A DNA stretch of 64,000 nucleotides from Candidatus Gastranaerophilales bacterium. Lineage in GTDB: Bacteria > Cyanobacteriota > Vampirovibrionia > Gastranaerophilales > Gastranaerophilaceae. Location of the stretch: the NCBI GenBank assembly GCA_944322945.1, contig CALUQN010000006.1, forward strand, positions 1-64,000, given 5' to 3'. Shown here piece by piece: positions 1 through 8,436 of this stretch. Both the position numbers and the translations under genes were made by a program. A model generated the notes under the pieces. It was not told the DNA's origin. It worked only from the letters and a program-made list of their open reading frames with translations, and ran no database searches. Numbering within the stretch: the stretch's first letter is position 1; each line of letters begins with the position of its first letter.

Positions 1-171
1 CCCTTGGTCTTTTAATTCTCTGATTATAAAAGACTTTATTGCAGTTGCCTTTGTGGCAAGGACTCCGCGAAATCGATTAAGTATCGATTGAGTGGAGGGA
101 GGGTAGCAGCACTCCCCTTGGTCTTTTAGTTCTTTGATATTTAAGCCCTTGTGGCAATTAGCCTTTGTGGC
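1..171 (+). repeat. Degenerate tandem copies of tRNA-Thr 5' part and leader
   Basis: Positions 1-57 and 115-171 align co-linearly. Both begin cccttggtctttta and both end gcctttgtggc, the first 11 bases of the intact tRNA-Thr. Between them, 102-116 resembles the D-arm and anticodon start of the tRNA (ggtagcagcactccc against ggtagcgcactccc). The region therefore looks like a decayed tandem array of partial tRNA-Thr units with a period of about 114 bp, and the window may begin inside another unit. Only the copy at 161-232 can fold as a complete tRNA. Confidence 0.55.
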
Positions 172-232
172 GCAGGGGTAGCGCACTCCCTTGGTAAGGG
201 AGAGGCCACGGGTTCAAATCCCGTCAAAGGCA
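161..232 (+). tRNA. tRNA-Thr(GGT)
   Basis: It folds as a full cloverleaf. The acceptor stem is GCCTTTG/CAAAGGC with discriminator A. The anticodon stem CTCCC/GGGAG closes the loop TTGGTAA, giving anticodon GGT. The T arm is ACGGG-TTCAAAT-CCCGT. CCA is not encoded. It lies 29 bases before tRNA-Tyr, probably on the same transcript. Confidence 0.96.
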
Positions 233-261
233 AATTTTGAAAATAAAATAATATAAAATAA

Positions 262-348
<87 letters not shown>

Positions 349-352
349 TATT

Positions 353-378
353 AAAGACTCCTTTTAGGAGTCTTTTTT
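353..378 (+). terminator. Rho-independent terminator of the tRNA operon
   Basis: AAAGACTCC, loop TTTTA, GGAGTCTTT, followed by a T run. It lies 6 bases after the tRNA-Tyr CCA. Confidence 0.9.
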
Positions 379-480
379 ATGTTAATGGGTGTTTCTCACC
401 ACCGTGGTGGTTCTTCCCTCCATTTTGAACAGACATTTAGTCAGTTCAAAACGGAGTCCTTACCCCTGCCCACCACTATT

Positions 481-506
481 AAAGACTCCTTTTAGGAGTC
501 TTTTTT
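481..506 (+). terminator. Second copy of tRNA-Tyr terminator
   Basis: Identical hairpin and T run exactly 128 bases after the first, carried by the tandem repeat. Confidence 0.8.
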
Positions 507-608
507 ATGTTAATGGGTGTTTCTCACCACCGTGGTGGTTCTTCCCTCCATTTTGAACAGACATTTAGTCAGTTCAAAACGGAGTCCTTACCCCTGCCCA
601 CCACTATT

Positions 609-634
609 TAAGACTTCTTTTAGGAGTCTTTTTT
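609..634 (+). terminator. Third, diverged copy of tRNA-Tyr terminator
   Basis: Same layout in the partial third repeat unit. The left arm changed from GACTCC to GACTTC, which turns one pair into a G-T wobble, so the hairpin still forms. Confidence 0.65.
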
Positions 635-738
635 ATTGAAGACGCTATAAAAGTAAAACACATTGCCGCAACAAAAAGCTCCTACTCATCTCAATCAAAA
701 AGCAGTGTGTCTGCAATTAATCTAAAGAATTTTAGCTA

Positions 739-1299
739 TTATTGCAGCAGTCTTTTTATTTTATCAAAAAGAGCGTGGAATATAGTTTTATATTTCGCAC
801 ATTCCGGATCTAAAAGATAGAGTTTCCCATCTTTAGATATGCCAATCTGGTTAATATCACCATCATATATATCAAAAGTTCTATAACCATTTTTTTTGAT
901 ACTATGTTTAACTTCTTCAACGAAAACATCAGAAAGTCCGTGCTGGTATAATTTTTCTTCTAAGTAGCAATGGACTTTTCCGCATTTAGTATGCTCATAA
1001 AGCGGCACATCAAAACTTTCAACAGGTCTGTTCAGCGGGAAATGGCTGCCCAGAGTAAGTTTTAAAATCTTTTCGTCAGGAGTCTCAAAAACAAGAGCGC
1101 TGTTTCCTTTACACAAATATTTTTTTACAAGTTTGTCTGCAACATTTTTATTTTTAGAAATCTCTTTTATAAAAATATCAGTAGTATCACTGGTTGCAGG
1201 ATAAGATTGGCGGAGAATTTGTAAAGCTTTAAGGAGCTTGACCGATTCTACTTTTTTTAAATTTGGGCTTAAATATATCTGCGGGATATTAATATTCAT
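739..1299 (-). CDS. Hypothetical protein with protein-kinase-like features
   Basis: No family is recognised with certainty. Two segments resemble a small-molecule or protein kinase fold. KGNSALVFE followed by ILKLT resembles a glycine-rich loop and ATP-binding lysine. DIYDGDINQIGI with GKLYLLDPE resembles the catalytic loop (D...N) and metal-binding D-P-E. The reading frame can start further upstream at a TTG (1350), but the ATG at 1299 is more credible, with GAGG about 14 nt upstream. No membrane segment is seen. The gene stands alone after the tRNA repeats, so context gives no function. The kinase reading is inference from motif shape. Confidence 0.65.
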   Translation of the reverse strand: MNINIPQIYLSPNLKKVESVKLLKALQILRQSYPATSDTTDIFIKEISKNKNVADKLVKKYLCKGNSALVFETPDEKILKLTLGSHFPLNRPVESFDVPLYEHTKCGKVHCYLEEKLYQHGLSDVFVEEVKHSIKKNGYRTFDIYDGDINQIGISKDGKLYLLDPECAKYKTIFHALFDKIKRLLQ

Positions 1300-1372
1300 A
1301 TAAAAGTATAAAACCTCGTAAAGAAAAAAATTTGTTACAACAATACGCAAACACGTGGATCTATATCGCAGT

Positions 1373-2671
1373 TTACACTAGAAAAGACTTAAATTGTCCC
1401 CCTGAACTTTCAAATAAATAATCTGTCAATTCTTTCATTGAATATATGTTGTTGATAACAAAAAACTCTTTGCCGGTTTGGTCTTTAACGTAAGATAAAG
1501 TCTTGCCGTCGAGAAAATCTTCGCTGTACGGACGGAGCATTACAGACGGTATTACGACAAAATCGCCGGATTTATCTTTGAGTGCTGAAATCAGGTCATC
1601 CGTTGTAATCAAACCGGCTACTGTGATATTCTGCCCCCAGTAGTTTGATTTAACCGGTACTACTTCTGTTGTCAGATTTTTTATTTTGTTTAATTTAGAA
1701 CAAATTTCTTTTAGTGCAGCCTCTGCGGCGAAAGATGTTGCGAACAGTATTTTTTTAGGCTTTGAAATACCCCGCGGCACCGCAAGCGATTTGAAATCTT
1801 CTAATAGCAATCTTATAGAACCGACACCGTCTTCCAATTGTGAAAAATTTCCGTAGTATTTTGCCGGCGGAATTTCGCGCCCCGCAAGCAGGAAAAATTC
1901 GTCAGAACAGCAAACCCGCTTGTATTTTGATGCAATATCAAGAGTTTTTATTGCGCACTCTCTGTCAACCTGTGTGAGATTTTCTTTTCTGAATTGAGTA
2001 ACTCCGACAGGCACAATCGCCACGGATAAAACGGTATTTTTTAATTTCGCGAGGTCTGAAAGTGTTCTTTCCAGCTCATCTCCGTCATTATATCCAGGAC
2101 AGAGGACTATTTGCGCGTGGAACGGAATTTTATTTTTTCTGAACCATTTTAATGTTTCAAGAGCCTTGCCGGCATTCGGATTTCTGAGCATTTTTACCCG
2201 TAAATCGGGATTTGTTGTGTGTACCGAGACATAAAACGGCCCGAGATGCAGCCTTTTTATCCTCTCTTTGTCCTGTTCCGTCAGGTTTGTGAGAGTAATA
2301 TAAGTTCCTTGCAGGTATGAAAGCCTGTAGTCATCATCTTTTATGTATAAAGTATCTCTCAAACCTTTTGGCTGCTGGTCAACAAAACAGAATATACACT
2401 TATTTAAACACGGCTTCACTCTGTCAAATACAGCGCTTTCAAATACAATCCCCAAATCTTCATCAAAATCTTTTTCCAGTTCAATTTCTTCAATCTCACC
2501 GGTGCTGTGTTTTTTTATTTCTACAGTCAAAAAATCAGATTTGCACAAAAAATTATAATCAATCATATCGGACATCTGAGTGCCGTCAATTGATAGAATT
2601 TCGTCACCGGCTTCAATTTCCAGCTCTTCTGCTATAGATCCTTCAAGAACTTTATTTACTATTGCCGGCAT
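1373..2671 (-). CDS. PDZ/radical SAM/DUF512 Fe-S protein
   Basis: The N-terminal ~75 residues form a PDZ-like domain (EAGDEILSIDGTQ). Residues ~87-100 carry the radical-SAM cluster motif CLNKCIFCFVDQQPKG (C-x3-C-x2-C). The C-terminal half matches DUF512. This architecture is known from Cyanobacteria and Clostridia but has no established substrate. I prefer the ATG at 2671 because the alternative TTG at 2683 has almost no space after GAAGGG. The start lies inside the end of the PadR-like gene (20-bp overlap), so the two are probably translationally coupled. Confidence 0.88.
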   Translation of the reverse strand: MPAIVNKVLEGSIAEELEIEAGDEILSIDGTQMSDMIDYNFLCKSDFLTVEIKKHSTGEIEEIELEKDFDEDLGIVFESAVFDRVKPCLNKCIFCFVDQQPKGLRDTLYIKDDDYRLSYLQGTYITLTNLTEQDKERIKRLHLGPFYVSVHTTNPDLRVKMLRNPNAGKALETLKWFRKNKIPFHAQIVLCPGYNDGDELERTLSDLAKLKNTVLSVAIVPVGVTQFRKENLTQVDRECAIKTLDIASKYKRVCCSDEFFLLAGREIPPAKYYGNFSQLEDGVGSIRLLLEDFKSLAVPRGISKPKKILFATSFAAEAALKEICSKLNKIKNLTTEVVPVKSNYWGQNITVAGLITTDDLISALKDKSGDFVVIPSVMLRPYSEDFLDGKTLSYVKDQTGKEFFVINNIYSMKELTDYLFESSGGQFKSFLV

Positions 2672-3179
2672 TTTCTTTTTCAAACCCTTCCACTAAATTT
2701 ATAAAATTGTTGTATTCACAAATCATATTATCAAGAACAATTCTTTGATAAAAGCTGACGGTGTTGTATTCGTTGTTAATTATGTTTTCAGCGCGGAATT
2801 TATGTTCCATCGCGAGGTTTTTGATGTTAAAGAACATTTGTTCACGCTCTTCTTTATCTAGAAAAGCTCCACAGCACAATTTGACTCTGGCATTGGATAG
2901 AAATTGGAGCGGATTTGTGCTCAAATCTTCTGTCAAAAGTCTTTTTAACTCTTCCAGACCGCTTCTGGTAACGGAATAGAATACAGAAAGTTTGCCGCCG
3001 TCAGACATTATTTTTCTTGAGGTTATAAATCCGGATTTTTCCAGTCTGACAAGAGCCGGCTTTATTGCGCCGAAACTCGGCTGGGTAAACGGTGAAAAGT
3101 TCTCCAGCACAAACTTATGCACCCCGTACATCGTCAAATCACGCTTTAATAATGAAAATAATATCATCAGCTCTATCAT
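2652..3179 (-). CDS. PadR-family transcriptional regulator
   Basis: The N-terminal winged helix has the PadR pattern: MIELMILFSLL, MYGVHKFV, SFGAIKPALVRLEKSGFI, then a wing ending in SVTRSGLEELKRLL. The C-terminal half is helical, as in longer PadR proteins with a dimerisation domain. The frame extends to 3215, but the start MIELMILF at 3179 matches the family and leaves room for a divergent promoter. Its 3' end overlaps the DUF512 gene, suggesting it regulates that operon, itself, or the divergent mla genes. The ligand is unknown. Confidence 0.82.
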   Translation of the reverse strand: MIELMILFSLLKRDLTMYGVHKFVLENFSPFTQPSFGAIKPALVRLEKSGFITSRKIMSDGGKLSVFYSVTRSGLEELKRLLTEDLSTNPLQFLSNARVKLCCGAFLDKEEREQMFFNIKNLAMEHKFRAENIINNEYNTVSFYQRIVLDNMICEYNNFINLVEGFEKENAGNSK

Positions 3180-3206
3180 AAGCATTAGGATAGCACAAAT
3201 TACAAA

Positions 3207-3236
3207 TTGACACAAATCCGCAATCTTTTATATAAT
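3207..3236 (+). promoter_or_regulatory. Consensus sigma-70 promoter of mlaE
   Basis: Perfect -35 TTGACA (3207-3212), 18-bp spacer, perfect -10 TATAAT (3231-3236). The predicted start of transcription is at or next to the ATG at 3243, so the mRNA would be leaderless. The promoter sits in the short gap to the divergent PadR gene. Confidence 0.85.
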
Positions 3237-3242
3237 AATAAA

Positions 3243-4052
3243 ATGATAACGCTACAAAAATATTATAAGCAATCTGCAACATACAGAATATTCAGAGGAA
3301 TTTTTGATGAGTTCACAGTCTTTGTGGAAACCTTAGGGCAGATTACGGAAAAACTCGGTCTGGTTGCAAAGTTCATTTTTAAAGGAGAAATCGAAAAAAA
3401 TGAACTAATTGAGCAGTGCAATCGTTTTGGAATTTCGTCATTACCTATTACGTTATCAATCACTGCAATGACTTCAATAATTATAGCGTCACAGGTTGCG
3501 GCCGAAATGGTTAAGCAGGGGGGAAGCAATTTTGTGGGGCTGTTGCTTACGATATTATTTGTGCGTGAAGCCGGAGCGGTTATGTCTGCATTTGCAATTA
3601 TATCAATGATAGGTTCTTCAATGGCTTCTGAAATCGCTACAATGCGTGTTACAGAACAAATCGACGCAATTCAGGTGTTAAAAGTAAATCCGGTCAGATA
3701 CTTGTTTGTACCGCGTGTGCTTTCAGGAATTATTATGATGCCGTTTATCGTGATTTTGGCGTCTGTAATCGGTGTAATTGCAGGGGCTGTCACATCAGAT
3801 TTATCGGCAGGATTGTCCTACAGAGCGTATTTTGATTCCGCTTGGCTTGGGGTTTATACAAAAGATTTGTTTGTAAGCCTCTTAAAGTCGTCCTGTTTTG
3901 GCGGCACGATAGCGCTCATCAGCTGTACATGCGGCTATCACGCATCAGGCGGAGCCAAAGGGGTTGGACTTGCCACTACAAAAGCAGTTGTGTGGTCATT
4001 TGTGGCAATTGTTATTATTGATATGATTTTTGCGATAGCATTTTTCTATTAA
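3243..4052 (+). CDS. mlaE: MlaE-family ABC transporter permease
   Basis: Inner-membrane permease of a phospholipid transport system of the Mla/TGD type. The MlaE-family core is visible: REAGAVMSAFAIISMIGSSMASEIATMRVTEQIDAIQVL, here cited as REAGAVMSAFA at ~125 and EIATMRVTEQIDAI at ~150, then PRVLSGIIMMP. Five to six hydrophobic segments follow an N-terminal amphipathic helix. About 269 residues is normal length. The ATG at 3243 fits the family and the promoter position; a TTG at 3207 would lie inside the -35 box. The ATPase gene follows after 21 bases. The usual MCE-domain (MlaD) gene is not in the window, so it must be elsewhere. Confidence 0.88.
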   Translation: MITLQKYYKQSATYRIFRGIFDEFTVFVETLGQITEKLGLVAKFIFKGEIEKNELIEQCNRFGISSLPITLSITAMTSIIIASQVAAEMVKQGGSNFVGLLLTILFVREAGAVMSAFAIISMIGSSMASEIATMRVTEQIDAIQVLKVNPVRYLFVPRVLSGIIMMPFIVILASVIGVIAGAVTSDLSAGLSYRAYFDSAWLGVYTKDLFVSLLKSSCFGGTIALISCTCGYHASGGAKGVGLATTKAVVWSFVAIVIIDMIFAIAFFY

Positions 4053-4073
4053 ACGAGGTATAATGGTTAAGTT

Positions 4074-4793
4074 ATGAGTATAGAAGTTAAAAATCTTGTA
4101 AAAATATACGATGACAGAAAAGTAATAGATAATGTATCATTCAAAGTTAATGACGGGGAGACGCTTGCAATAGTCGGGTTTAGCGGATCCGGCAAAAGTA
4201 CTATTCTGAAACTGATTTGCGGCTTGACCCCGCTTGATTCCGGCGAAATTATAACAGGCGACGGAGATATTGCAATGGTGTTCCAGTATTCGGCACTTTT
4301 TGATTCTTTGAATGTTGCGGATAACATAACTTTTGCACTACAGGAACGCAGAGAATTAAGAAAAAAATATTCATCCAAAGAGCTTGCGCAAATTGTAACT
4401 CAAAAGCTTGCACTTGTTGGTTTACAGGGGATTGAAAACAAATTTCCGTCAGAGTTGTCCGGCGGTATGCAAAAGCGTGTAAGTTTTGCGCGTGCTATTG
4501 TAACAGAACCAAAGACTATTTTGTATGACGAACCGACTGCAGGGCTTGATCCAATATCTTCCACTTTGATAGAAGATTACATTGTGCGGCTCAAAGATGA
4601 AACCAACGCCGCCTCAATTGTTGTTACCCACCAGATGTCAACTATCAGACGAACTGCTGACAGGGTAATTATGCTCTATGACGGAAAAATTGTATATGAA
4701 GGTACGCCTGATGATATGCTTAAAATGGAAACCGACTACACAAAACAATTTGTTACGGCATCTCTCGACGGCCCTATGAAAATGATTGCATAA
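4074..4793 (+). CDS. mlaF: MlaF-type ABC transporter ATPase
   Basis: Cytoplasmic ATPase partnered with the preceding permease. Walker A GFSGSGKST (~35-43), Q-loop VFQYSALFD, signature LSGGMQKRVSFARA, Walker B ILYDEPTAGLDP, H-loop VVTHQMST. The LFDSLNVADNI segment after the Q-loop is typical of MlaF. 239 residues is full length. A GAGG lies 15 nt before the ATG, and a TATAAT at 4059-4064 suggests an additional internal promoter. Confidence 0.93.
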   Translation: MSIEVKNLVKIYDDRKVIDNVSFKVNDGETLAIVGFSGSGKSTILKLICGLTPLDSGEIITGDGDIAMVFQYSALFDSLNVADNITFALQERRELRKKYSSKELAQIVTQKLALVGLQGIENKFPSELSGGMQKRVSFARAIVTEPKTILYDEPTAGLDPISSTLIEDYIVRLKDETNAASIVVTHQMSTIRRTADRVIMLYDGKIVYEGTPDDMLKMETDYTKQFVTASLDGPMKMIA

Positions 4794-4808
4794 GAAAAGA
4801 GGATAACT

Positions 4809-6062
4809 ATGAGAAATTTTGAAGAAGATTTATTTAATGAAAACGTAATGACACTTGATACATACATTATGTTTAAGCTGAAAGAGAAAACTACTCAGCT
4901 TACTCCGGAATTGAAGGCAAAAAACAGAGCCCCTATATCACTTTCAATGGGTGCGCCGACAGCCAACCCGCCTAAATATATTCTTGACAGCCTCAAAAAC
5001 TGCCTTGATGAGCCGGGTATTCACATGTATTCAGTACCAAAAGGCGAGCAATTTTTCCGCGAAGCTATCGGGAAATATATGAAAAGAAGATTTGATGTTG
5101 ATATGGATGTTAACACCGAAATCTTTTCTTTAATAGGTTCAAAAGAAGGTATTGCAAACCTGGTGCGAGCAATTGTTAACCCCAAACACGACGAAAAAGA
5201 AAAAGATATCATAATGGTTCCGGATCCGGGGTACGCTTCATATTCTCAATTTATCAAATGCTCAGGCGGTCTGGCATATCCTGTGCCGCTTACCGAAGAA
5301 AACAAATATATGCCGGATATGGAAGAAGTTTTTAACAATCTTGAAAAAGATGGCTTTGATAAAAACAAGGTTAAAGCTTTAATTATCAATTATCCGAATA
5401 ACCCGCTCGGTGCAAGCGCAACAAGAGAATATGTACAATCTGTAATTGATTTTTGCAAAAAACACGGCATACTCTTGATTTCTGACGCTGCATACTGCGA
5501 ATTATACTTTAGTGAAGATGAAAAGCCGTTCAGCGTATTTGAACTTGATGGCGCAAAAGATGTTGCTGTTGAATTTTTCTCCTTCTCAAAACCTTATGCA
5601 ATAACAGGCTGGCGTTTAGGCTGGATTTGCGGAAATAAGACTGTTATATCAAGGTTTGGAAAATGCAAATCAACAATTGATAACGGTATCTTTAAAGCAC
5701 TCCAAAAAGCTGCAGCAGATGTCCTTAATTCAAAAGAGGGTGATGAATACATCGCAGAAAGAAATGAAGGTTACAAACGCAAACAGGCAATCCTTGTAAA
5801 AGGCTTTAAAGAACTTGGCTGGAATATTGACGAAAACAAAGTTCCGCACACAACTTTCTATCTCTGGCTGCCGATACCTAGAAAATACTCAAATGCCTTT
5901 GATTTCTGTGCAGATTTACTGGAAAAATCCGGTATTGTTACAGTTCCGGGCAATGCCTTCGGCAACCACGGGGAAGGCTATTTCCGTGTTTCATTTGTTT
6001 GCAGCGATGAACAATTACAAGAAGTCATTGACAGAATGAAAGCTGACGGTTTTACATATTAA
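4809..6062 (+). CDS. Class I/II PLP-dependent aminotransferase, possibly DapL-like
   Basis: Fold-type I aminotransferase of 417 residues. Visible features are the substrate loop SMGAPTANPPKYI, PDPGYASYSQF, the PLP aspartate region NYPNNPLGA, the Schiff-base lysine in FSFSKPYAITGWRLGW, and the carboxylate-binding arginine in GYFRVSF. Aminotransferases of this type include LL-diaminopimelate aminotransferase, which would fit the meso-DAP type MurE at 61-63 kb, but aspartate or aromatic aminotransferase activity is equally possible from sequence alone. AGAGGA precedes the ATG. It follows mlaF after 15 bases and may share its transcript. Confidence 0.85.
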   Translation: MRNFEEDLFNENVMTLDTYIMFKLKEKTTQLTPELKAKNRAPISLSMGAPTANPPKYILDSLKNCLDEPGIHMYSVPKGEQFFREAIGKYMKRRFDVDMDVNTEIFSLIGSKEGIANLVRAIVNPKHDEKEKDIIMVPDPGYASYSQFIKCSGGLAYPVPLTEENKYMPDMEEVFNNLEKDGFDKNKVKALIINYPNNPLGASATREYVQSVIDFCKKHGILLISDAAYCELYFSEDEKPFSVFELDGAKDVAVEFFSFSKPYAITGWRLGWICGNKTVISRFGKCKSTIDNGIFKALQKAAADVLNSKEGDEYIAERNEGYKRKQAILVKGFKELGWNIDENKVPHTTFYLWLPIPRKYSNAFDFCADLLEKSGIVTVPGNAFGNHGEGYFRVSFVCSDEQLQEVIDRMKADGFTY

Positions 6063-6080
6063 AAGAAGGAATAAGTTACA

Positions 6081-7267
6081 GTGATGAACACAGACACCAA
6101 ATTAATCGACTACGTAAAAGAATGCAAATCACAACATGCCTTTACGCTTGCGGAGGTTCTTATAACACTTGGTATAATTGGTGTTGTGGCAGCACTCACA
6201 ATCCCGACACTGATTAATACATACAATGCAAAGGTTCGGGAGACTCAAATCAAAAAGCATATTTAGTCCTTTCCCAGGCAAACAGAATGATGGTTGCACA
6301 AGGGATAGACCCTTATAGTGAATTTGTGCTTGTATCAAATGAGCGGGAGACAGAAGAACCTGAAGATACTGATGATGACTCCGGCGAAACCGTCCAGCCC
6401 CCGGATCAGGGCGGCGATTCAGGTTCATCAGGCGGCGGTGAGGATGTTGGTGAAGAAGAAACTCCACCTGCAGTACCTGATATAAACGATGAGGGCACCA
6501 AAGAGCTTGTTGAACAAATTACAGACAACTTATTATGGGCGCTTTGGGGAAATAAAGAAGCAAAAGATAAAATTCAGGAAGCTTATGACAAACTCGTTGA
6601 TAAATACGGACATGACAATGTCGGAGATTTCTTGAAAGATTACATTGGCGGTACGTCAGGCGGCGGAAGTGACGACGGGAAAGGTGAAGACTCTAACAAC
6701 CCCGGCAGCGGCGGCTGGTGGGGTGGCGGTTTGTGGAACAGACGCGGTTTTATTGATTATAAACATGTCTTTGCTGCTGTTTCCGAAGCTCAAACTTCTT
6801 CAAATAATTACGTAGCTCGCAAAAAACGCCAGCTTGAAGCTCTCAAACGCAACCTTTCCGGTGCGCAGTACTGCGCAAGCTACAATAAATGCGGTAGTTC
6901 TTCTAACCCGATAACTTACTACAATGCAACCGGCACGGAGGAAGCCGCCATTGATTCTGCTGAATTTGAAAATTCGGCACTGGTTCTTGCCGACGGCTCT
7001 ATTGTTTGGGTTGGGGATGAAAATAATTCAGATCTGTATTTTGTTGATATAAATGGGGTTAAAAAGCCAAACAGGCTCGGGGTTGACGTATTTACATTTA
7101 AAATTACTCCTAAAAACGCTATTACGCCAGATAGAACAACAAATTGTACGCTGACCGGCTCACCTATTTCCGGTGAAGCTTATCGCGGTGCAGGATGCTC
7201 CGGCTATGCTTTGCTTAATGTAAATCCGGATAGCTACGAAGACGATTATTGGTCAAAGTTTAAATAA
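6081..7267 (+). pseudogene. Prepilin-like protein gene split by a one-base frame change
   Basis: The first part (6081-6266) encodes a class III prepilin leader, FTLAEVLITLGIIGVVAA, then stops after ...TQIKKHI. The second part is in the -1 frame. Re-reading G6257 gives KK-AYLVLSQANRMM, which matches the intact paralogue at 35930-36658 (KKAYSVLTQA). The rejoined product would be about 395 residues. It has two acidic/Gly-rich low-complexity stretches (about residues 88-120 and 185-220) and a C-terminal domain with VDINGVKKPNRLGVDVFTF, shared with two other window proteins. Start is GTG 6081 or ATG 6084 after AAGGA. It could be a true mutation, a sequencing error, or a programmed -1 frameshift (see the slippery-site entry). 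Confidence 0.8.
6238..6257 (+). promoter_or_regulatory. Possible -1 frameshift site
   Basis: C-AAA-AAG at 6251-6257 sits exactly at the break of the prepilin gene. GGGAG (6238-6242) lies 9 bases upstream, which recalls the SD-stimulated A-AAA-AAG site of E. coli dnaX. Slippage by -1 on AAA-AAG gives the expected protein sequence. A one-base deletion (AAAAAGGC to AAAAAGC) explains the data equally well. Confidence 0.35.
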
Positions 7268-7286
7268 ACTCCTTGAAGTTTTTGTC

Positions 7287-7327
7287 AATAAAAAGCTCCG
7301 ACTTTCGGTATCAGAGCTTTTTATTTT
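7287..7327 (+). terminator. Terminator after prepilin gene
   Basis: AAAAAGCTC ... GAGCTTTTT hairpin with a T-rich 3' side, between convergent genes. Confidence 0.75.
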
Positions 7328-7376
7328 ATATATGAAATTTTAAATTAGTTTTATTAATGTCTTTTATATTTATATA

Positions 7377-7760
7377 TTAACTAAGAGCCATCAAAGCTTT
7401 AACTGAACGAGCATTATCTCGAACTTCTTCATCTGAGTGCATATTAACGGTATCTTCCAAAACTCTCATTGCTTCTGTTTTGTCTTTCAATGACAACAAT
7501 TCATTGATAGTGCTCATTGCAACAACAGTATTCATATCGTTGATACCTTTGCCTTTGTTTGTAATAACAACAGCAAGTGAATCGTGCATATTCTTCTTAA
7601 CAAGAGCGCGTGCAGTCATTTCTCTGATAGTATCAATAGAAGAATTAGTACCGACTTCCTCAAGAAGATTGATAGATTCAGGATCTTCGTGCATTGAAAG
7701 CCCTTCTATGATATTGCTGATTTTTTTGAATGATTTATCAGTAGTATTTTTATTAAACAT
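7377..7760 (-). CDS. Small helical (HEAT-like) hypothetical protein
   Basis: 127 residues, all predicted helical. Repeated segments such as DPESINLLEEVGTNSSIDTIREMTARALV and a later EEVRDNARSVKALMAL resemble HEAT/armadillo-type repeats, although too few are present to be certain. There is no signal peptide or membrane segment. The ATG at 7760 is chosen because it is preceded by a perfect AAGGAGGT at 4-nt spacing. It is the second gene of a pair, 10 bases after the lineage-specific gene at 7771-8304. Function unknown. Confidence 0.78.
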   Translation of the reverse strand: MFNKNTTDKSFKKISNIIEGLSMHEDPESINLLEEVGTNSSIDTIREMTARALVKKNMHDSLAVVITNKGKGINDMNTVVAMSTINELLSLKDKTEAMRVLEDTVNMHSDEEVRDNARSVKALMALS

Positions 7761-7770
7761 CGAAACCTCC

Positions 7771-8304
7771 TTATGCTGCTGCCTTAGAAGCTGCAATAGA
7801 AGCTTCTTCGTTAATTAACATCGGTCTGATTTCCGCAATAGGCATTTGAGAAATTTGTTTTGCGGTAGGAACTTTGTCAAAGATTTTGCTAAAGTTTTCT
7901 TTTAGTGACTCTGCAGCCGTTCCCATAGCTTTTTTCACAGGATCAAGTGTAATTTCAGTATTCAAAGCTTTTTTAGCGGGTTCGAATGAAACTTCTGTAG
8001 TCTTCATCATGTTCCAGAAGTTAGAAATACCTTCTTTCATTCTGTTTCCGAAAGCGATAACAGATTCAATACCTTGTTGAATTCTGTTTCCGACATTAGC
8101 CAATGAGCCGACTAATGCACTGTAAGTCAGTTTGTCTTTTGCCTGAGCCGTAGCTGCCTTAGAGCTTTCAAAAACATCTGCTGTCAGTACATTACCCTTG
8201 AATGATGAAGCTGCAAATGGATTTGAAGATCTAGCAACTGTTTTTTCGTGCAAAGAAGTGTTGAAAATTCTTTGTCCGATTTTAGCGATTGATAAATTTG
8301 CCAT
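7771..8304 (-). CDS. Lineage-specific hypothetical protein with N-terminal NPF...SFKG
   Basis: 177 residues, not assigned to a known family. Near the N-terminus, residues ~28-38 read NPFAASSFKGN. This resembles a short F-x-G motif near the start of other unassigned proteins in the window (24823, 32482, 34196, 50676). The rest is Ala/Lys-rich and amphipathic, with no clear transmembrane helix. It forms an operon with the HEAT-like gene, which starts 10 bases downstream. An AGAGAGGTTATTAC leader supplies the ribosome binding site. Confidence 0.75.
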   Translation of the reverse strand: MANLSIAKIGQRIFNTSLHEKTVARSSNPFAASSFKGNVLTADVFESSKAATAQAKDKLTYSALVGSLANVGNRIQQGIESVIAFGNRMKEGISNFWNMMKTTEVSFEPAKKALNTEITLDPVKKAMGTAAESLKENFSKIFDKVPTAKQISQMPIAEIRPMLINEEASIAASKAAA

Positions 8305-8421
8305 GTAATAACCTCTCTTCTAAATTATCCACACATCTAGGATATCATAGAGTTTTTTAATTTGCTCAACCATAAGGTTGATTTTTCCGTTGCAAATTAA
8401 TACTTTAGTTAGAGATTTTCG

Positions 8422-8430
8422 TGATAAAAT
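8422..8430 (+). promoter_or_regulatory. Extended -10 promoter of mazG
   Basis: TGATAAAAT (TGn plus TAAAAT) ends 6 bases before the ATG at 8437. The mRNA is predicted leaderless, and no Shine-Dalgarno is visible. Confidence 0.6.
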
Positions 8431-8436
8431 CATGGT

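Noticed and set aside
47-121. Additional tRNA-Thr genes upstream of 161
   Set aside because: The segments have only the first acceptor bases or a mutated anticodon region and cannot form a cloverleaf.
2317-2637. Plus-strand open frame of about 106 codons
   Set aside because: It lies wholly antisense to the DUF512 gene, has no ribosome binding site, and its composition looks like a shadow.
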